From assembly GCA_026417375.1 (NCBI GenBank), contig JAOADJ010000011.1, positions 1-64,000 on the forward strand: 64,000 nt of DNA, in the 5' to 3' direction. Numbering within the stretch: the first letter of the stretch is position 1; every line of letters starts with the position of its first letter. The notes under the pieces were generated by a model. That model was not told the origin of the DNA. It saw only the letters and a list, made by a program, of their open reading frames with translations, and ran no database searches. Made by a program: the position numbers and the translations under genes. This stretch comes from Melioribacteraceae bacterium. Its GTDB lineage: Bacteria; Bacteroidota; Ignavibacteria; Ignavibacteriales; Melioribacteraceae. Positions 62,646-64,000 of this stretch are shown one piece after another.

Positions 62646-64000
62646 ATGAAACTCTACGAAACATTAGAACAACACCTCAAAAAAGAACCAAACTATGTCT
62701 CCGATAACGGTGAGTTAAAAAAATGGGTTGTCATTGACAAAGCCAGAAACTTTGACGAAGAACTGATTGATTTGCTCTTACAGAACGAAACTCTTAAAGA
62801 AAAATTCTTTGTCAAGGTTAAAGACGTATTGGTATTCAAACAAAACCTCTTTATAGAATTTTTAGAACTAAAAAACTACTTAAACGACAGCTATACCAAA
62901 TACAAAAACAAAATTGGTCTCACCATTGACGGAAAATACCTCAATCAACGCAACGAAGTGGCGTTAGTATGGCCCTTTAAAGACTGTATTTTGGAAGGAG
63001 GACAAAGCCGTGAAGAAGACAAACGAAAAGAGATATTCTTCAACGAAATCCTCGCACAAGACGAAATCACCCAGCTCTTAGAACCCAAAGTTTTAACCAA
63101 TGCCAAACGTATTGACAAAGACGGAGAGCACCCCTTTGACGGCTTTCGTAGAGATGCCGAACTGAACCGAAAACGTGGCTTACCCGAAGACACCTTAACC
63201 GACAATCTCATCATTAAAGGCAACAACCTCTTAGCATTGCACTCGCTTAAAAAAGAATTTGCAGGAAAAGTAAAACTCATTTACATAGACCCACCTTACA
63301 ACACAGGCAATGATGGATTTAATTATAACGACAGCTTTAATCATTCCTCTTGGCTTACCTTTGTTTTCAATAGACTTAAAATAGCAAGAGATTTACTTAG
63401 TAATAGTGGTTCAATTTTTATCTCTGTTGATGATAGAGAATTCGCATATCTAAAGGTTATTGCTGATGAAGTATTTGGCGAAGAAAATTTTTTGAATGAC
63501 ATTATTTGGAATTCAACTAAATCAGTTACTAATACAGCGATAATTTCTGTTTCCCATACTCATACTTTAGTTTACTTCAAAGATAAAAGATACTACGTTG
63601 AAAATAGAACTGAATTTAGATTAAAAGAGGATGGTGAAGGTTTTGAGAATCCTGATAATGACCCACGAGGTCCTTGGAAAGCAGACCCTTTTCAAGTTGG
63701 TGGTTGGAGACCAAATCAACAATATGAAATTGTAAATCCCAAAACAGGGGTTGTATATAAACCTAATGAAGGTTGTTCTTGGAAAAATGATTGCGAAAAA
63801 TTCCAGGAATTACTAAGAGATAATAGAATTGTTTTTGGTGTTTCCGGTGAAGCAGGGCCACAAAGGAAAAGGTTTTTAAGTGAAGCATTAGAAAGAGGAA
63901 AGGTTGCAAAAACAATATGGGATGACGTAGGCACTACTACCAATGGAACACAGCATTTGAAAGAACTTTTTGGAAAGAATGTTTTCAAAAATCCAAAGCC
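62646..64000 (+). CDS. Type III-like DNA methyltransferase (Mod), cut by window edge
   Basis: 451 codons are visible, starting MKLYETLEQHLKKEPNYVSD and still open at 64000. A roughly 200-residue N-terminal region (with DGFRRDAELNRKRGLPEDTLTDNLIIKGNN) precedes the catalytic motif DPPY at 215-218 (IYIDPPYNTGNDGF), then SIFISVDDREFAYLK near 255 and the start of a variable target-recognition region. The SAM-binding FxGxG motif should follow beyond the window, giving a beta-class N6-adenine or N4-cytosine enzyme of the type III family. A Res subunit is expected downstream. Base composition changes sharply around 63300. Confidence 0.88.
   Translation, partial: MKLYETLEQHLKKEPNYVSDNGELKKWVVIDKARNFDEELIDLLLQNETLKEKFFVKVKDVLVFKQNLFIEFLELKNYLNDSYTKYKNKIGLTIDGKYLNQRNEVALVWPFKDCILEGGQSREEDKRKEIFFNEILAQDEITQLLEPKVLTNAKRIDKDGEHPFDGFRRDAELNRKRGLPEDTLTDNLIIKGNNLLALHSLKKEFAGKVKLIYIDPPYNTGNDGFNYNDSFNHSSWLTFVFNRLKIARDLLSNSGSIFISVDDREFAYLKVIADEVFGEENFLNDIIWNSTKSVTNTAIISVSHTHTLVYFKDKRYYVENRTEFRLKEDGEGFENPDNDPRGPWKADPFQVGGWRPNQQYEIVNPKTGVVYKPNEGCSWKNDCEKFQELLRDNRIVFGVSGEAGPQRKRFLSEALERGKVAKTIWDDVGTTTNGTQHLKELFGKNVFKNPK

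Larger units (their letters stand above)
59319..64000. mobile_element. Integrated element at tRNA-Lys, right end beyond window
   Basis: Integrase, S24-type repressor, ribbon-helix-helix protein, excisionase-like protein, membrane protein and a type III-like DNA methyltransferase, in that order, directly after a tRNA gene. The layout (leftward integrase and repressor, rightward small regulators) is phage-like or that of a defence-carrying integrative element. No capsid, tail, conjugation or replication gene is seen in the 4.7 kb visible. Confidence 0.7.

Noticed and set aside
62945-63280. Minus-strand open frame of 111 codons opposite the methyltransferase
   Set aside because: Shadow frame of a well-supported gene; low-complexity Ser/Leu/Arg composition and no start context.

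Overview
The window is chromosomal DNA from an AT-rich, didermic bacterium of the Bacteroidota/Chlorobi group, most likely an Ignavibacteria-type lineage (inferred from gene content, not from a marker search). Reasons: a TonB-dependent receptor with an N-terminal carboxypeptidase-regulatory-like domain paired with a DUF4249-type lipoprotein; a long YwqK/MORN-repeat protein; LPS genes (Kdo transferase, family 9 glycosyltransferase); a complete menaquinone operon; and Bacteroidota-type promoters (-7 TAnnTTTG, sometimes with -33 TTTTG and a 19-base spacer) in front of at least nine genes. Shine-Dalgarno sequences are also common, and several genes start at TTG or GTG.

Layout. 1-3.4 kb (minus): agmatine to putrescine (aguB, aguA cut by the window edge), a hypothetical gene split by a frameshift, and a class II aldolase. 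3.5-6.2 kb (plus): alpha/beta hydrolase, soluble histidine kinase and receiver protein in one operon. 6.3-14.7 kb (plus): leuS, serS, a two-gene heterodimeric ABC exporter, fbp. 15-20.8 kb: LPS glycosyltransferase and waaA, then a 1127-residue multi-PAS hybrid kinase. 20.8-27.2 kb (minus): a four-gene operon of YwqK-repeat protein, GH31 alpha-glucosidase, GH13 debranching enzyme and D-Ala-D-Ala dipeptidase. 27.3-35.7 kb: menFDHBACE (minus), met tail to tail by a thioesterase that probably supplies the missing DHNA-CoA hydrolysis. 35.9-41 kb: MarR regulator with its operators; purM, a TatD/radical-SAM fusion, dacB and prmA (minus). 41.1-46.5 kb (plus): hrcA-grpE-dnaJ, a helix-hairpin-helix protein, a PilM-like protein, rsmD, coaD. 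46.6-48.3 kb (minus): a thiol-disulfide operon. 48.4-52.2 kb (minus): rlpA behind a structured leader with an intrinsic terminator, and the DUF4249/TonB-receptor pair. 52.3-59.2 kb (plus): carA, carB, a receiver protein, an envelope protein and a TerC-type membrane protein.

From 59.25 kb to the right edge the window enters an integrated element. It begins at a tRNA-Lys(CTT) gene, followed by a tyrosine recombinase, a self-cleaving S24-type repressor, a ribbon-helix-helix protein, an excisionase-like protein, a membrane protein and the first 451 codons of a type III-like modification methyltransferase. Codon use and base composition differ from the rest of the window, and within the methyltransferase they change abruptly around 63.3 kb. 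The far end of the element is not in the window.

The observations most worth follow-up are the structured rlpA leader (candidate riboswitch or attenuator), the TatD-radical SAM fusion, the A7 frameshift gene, the thiol-disulfide operon and the mosaic methyltransferase. No CRISPR array, rRNA gene or intact insertion sequence was seen, and no gene-free stretch exceeds about 240 bases.
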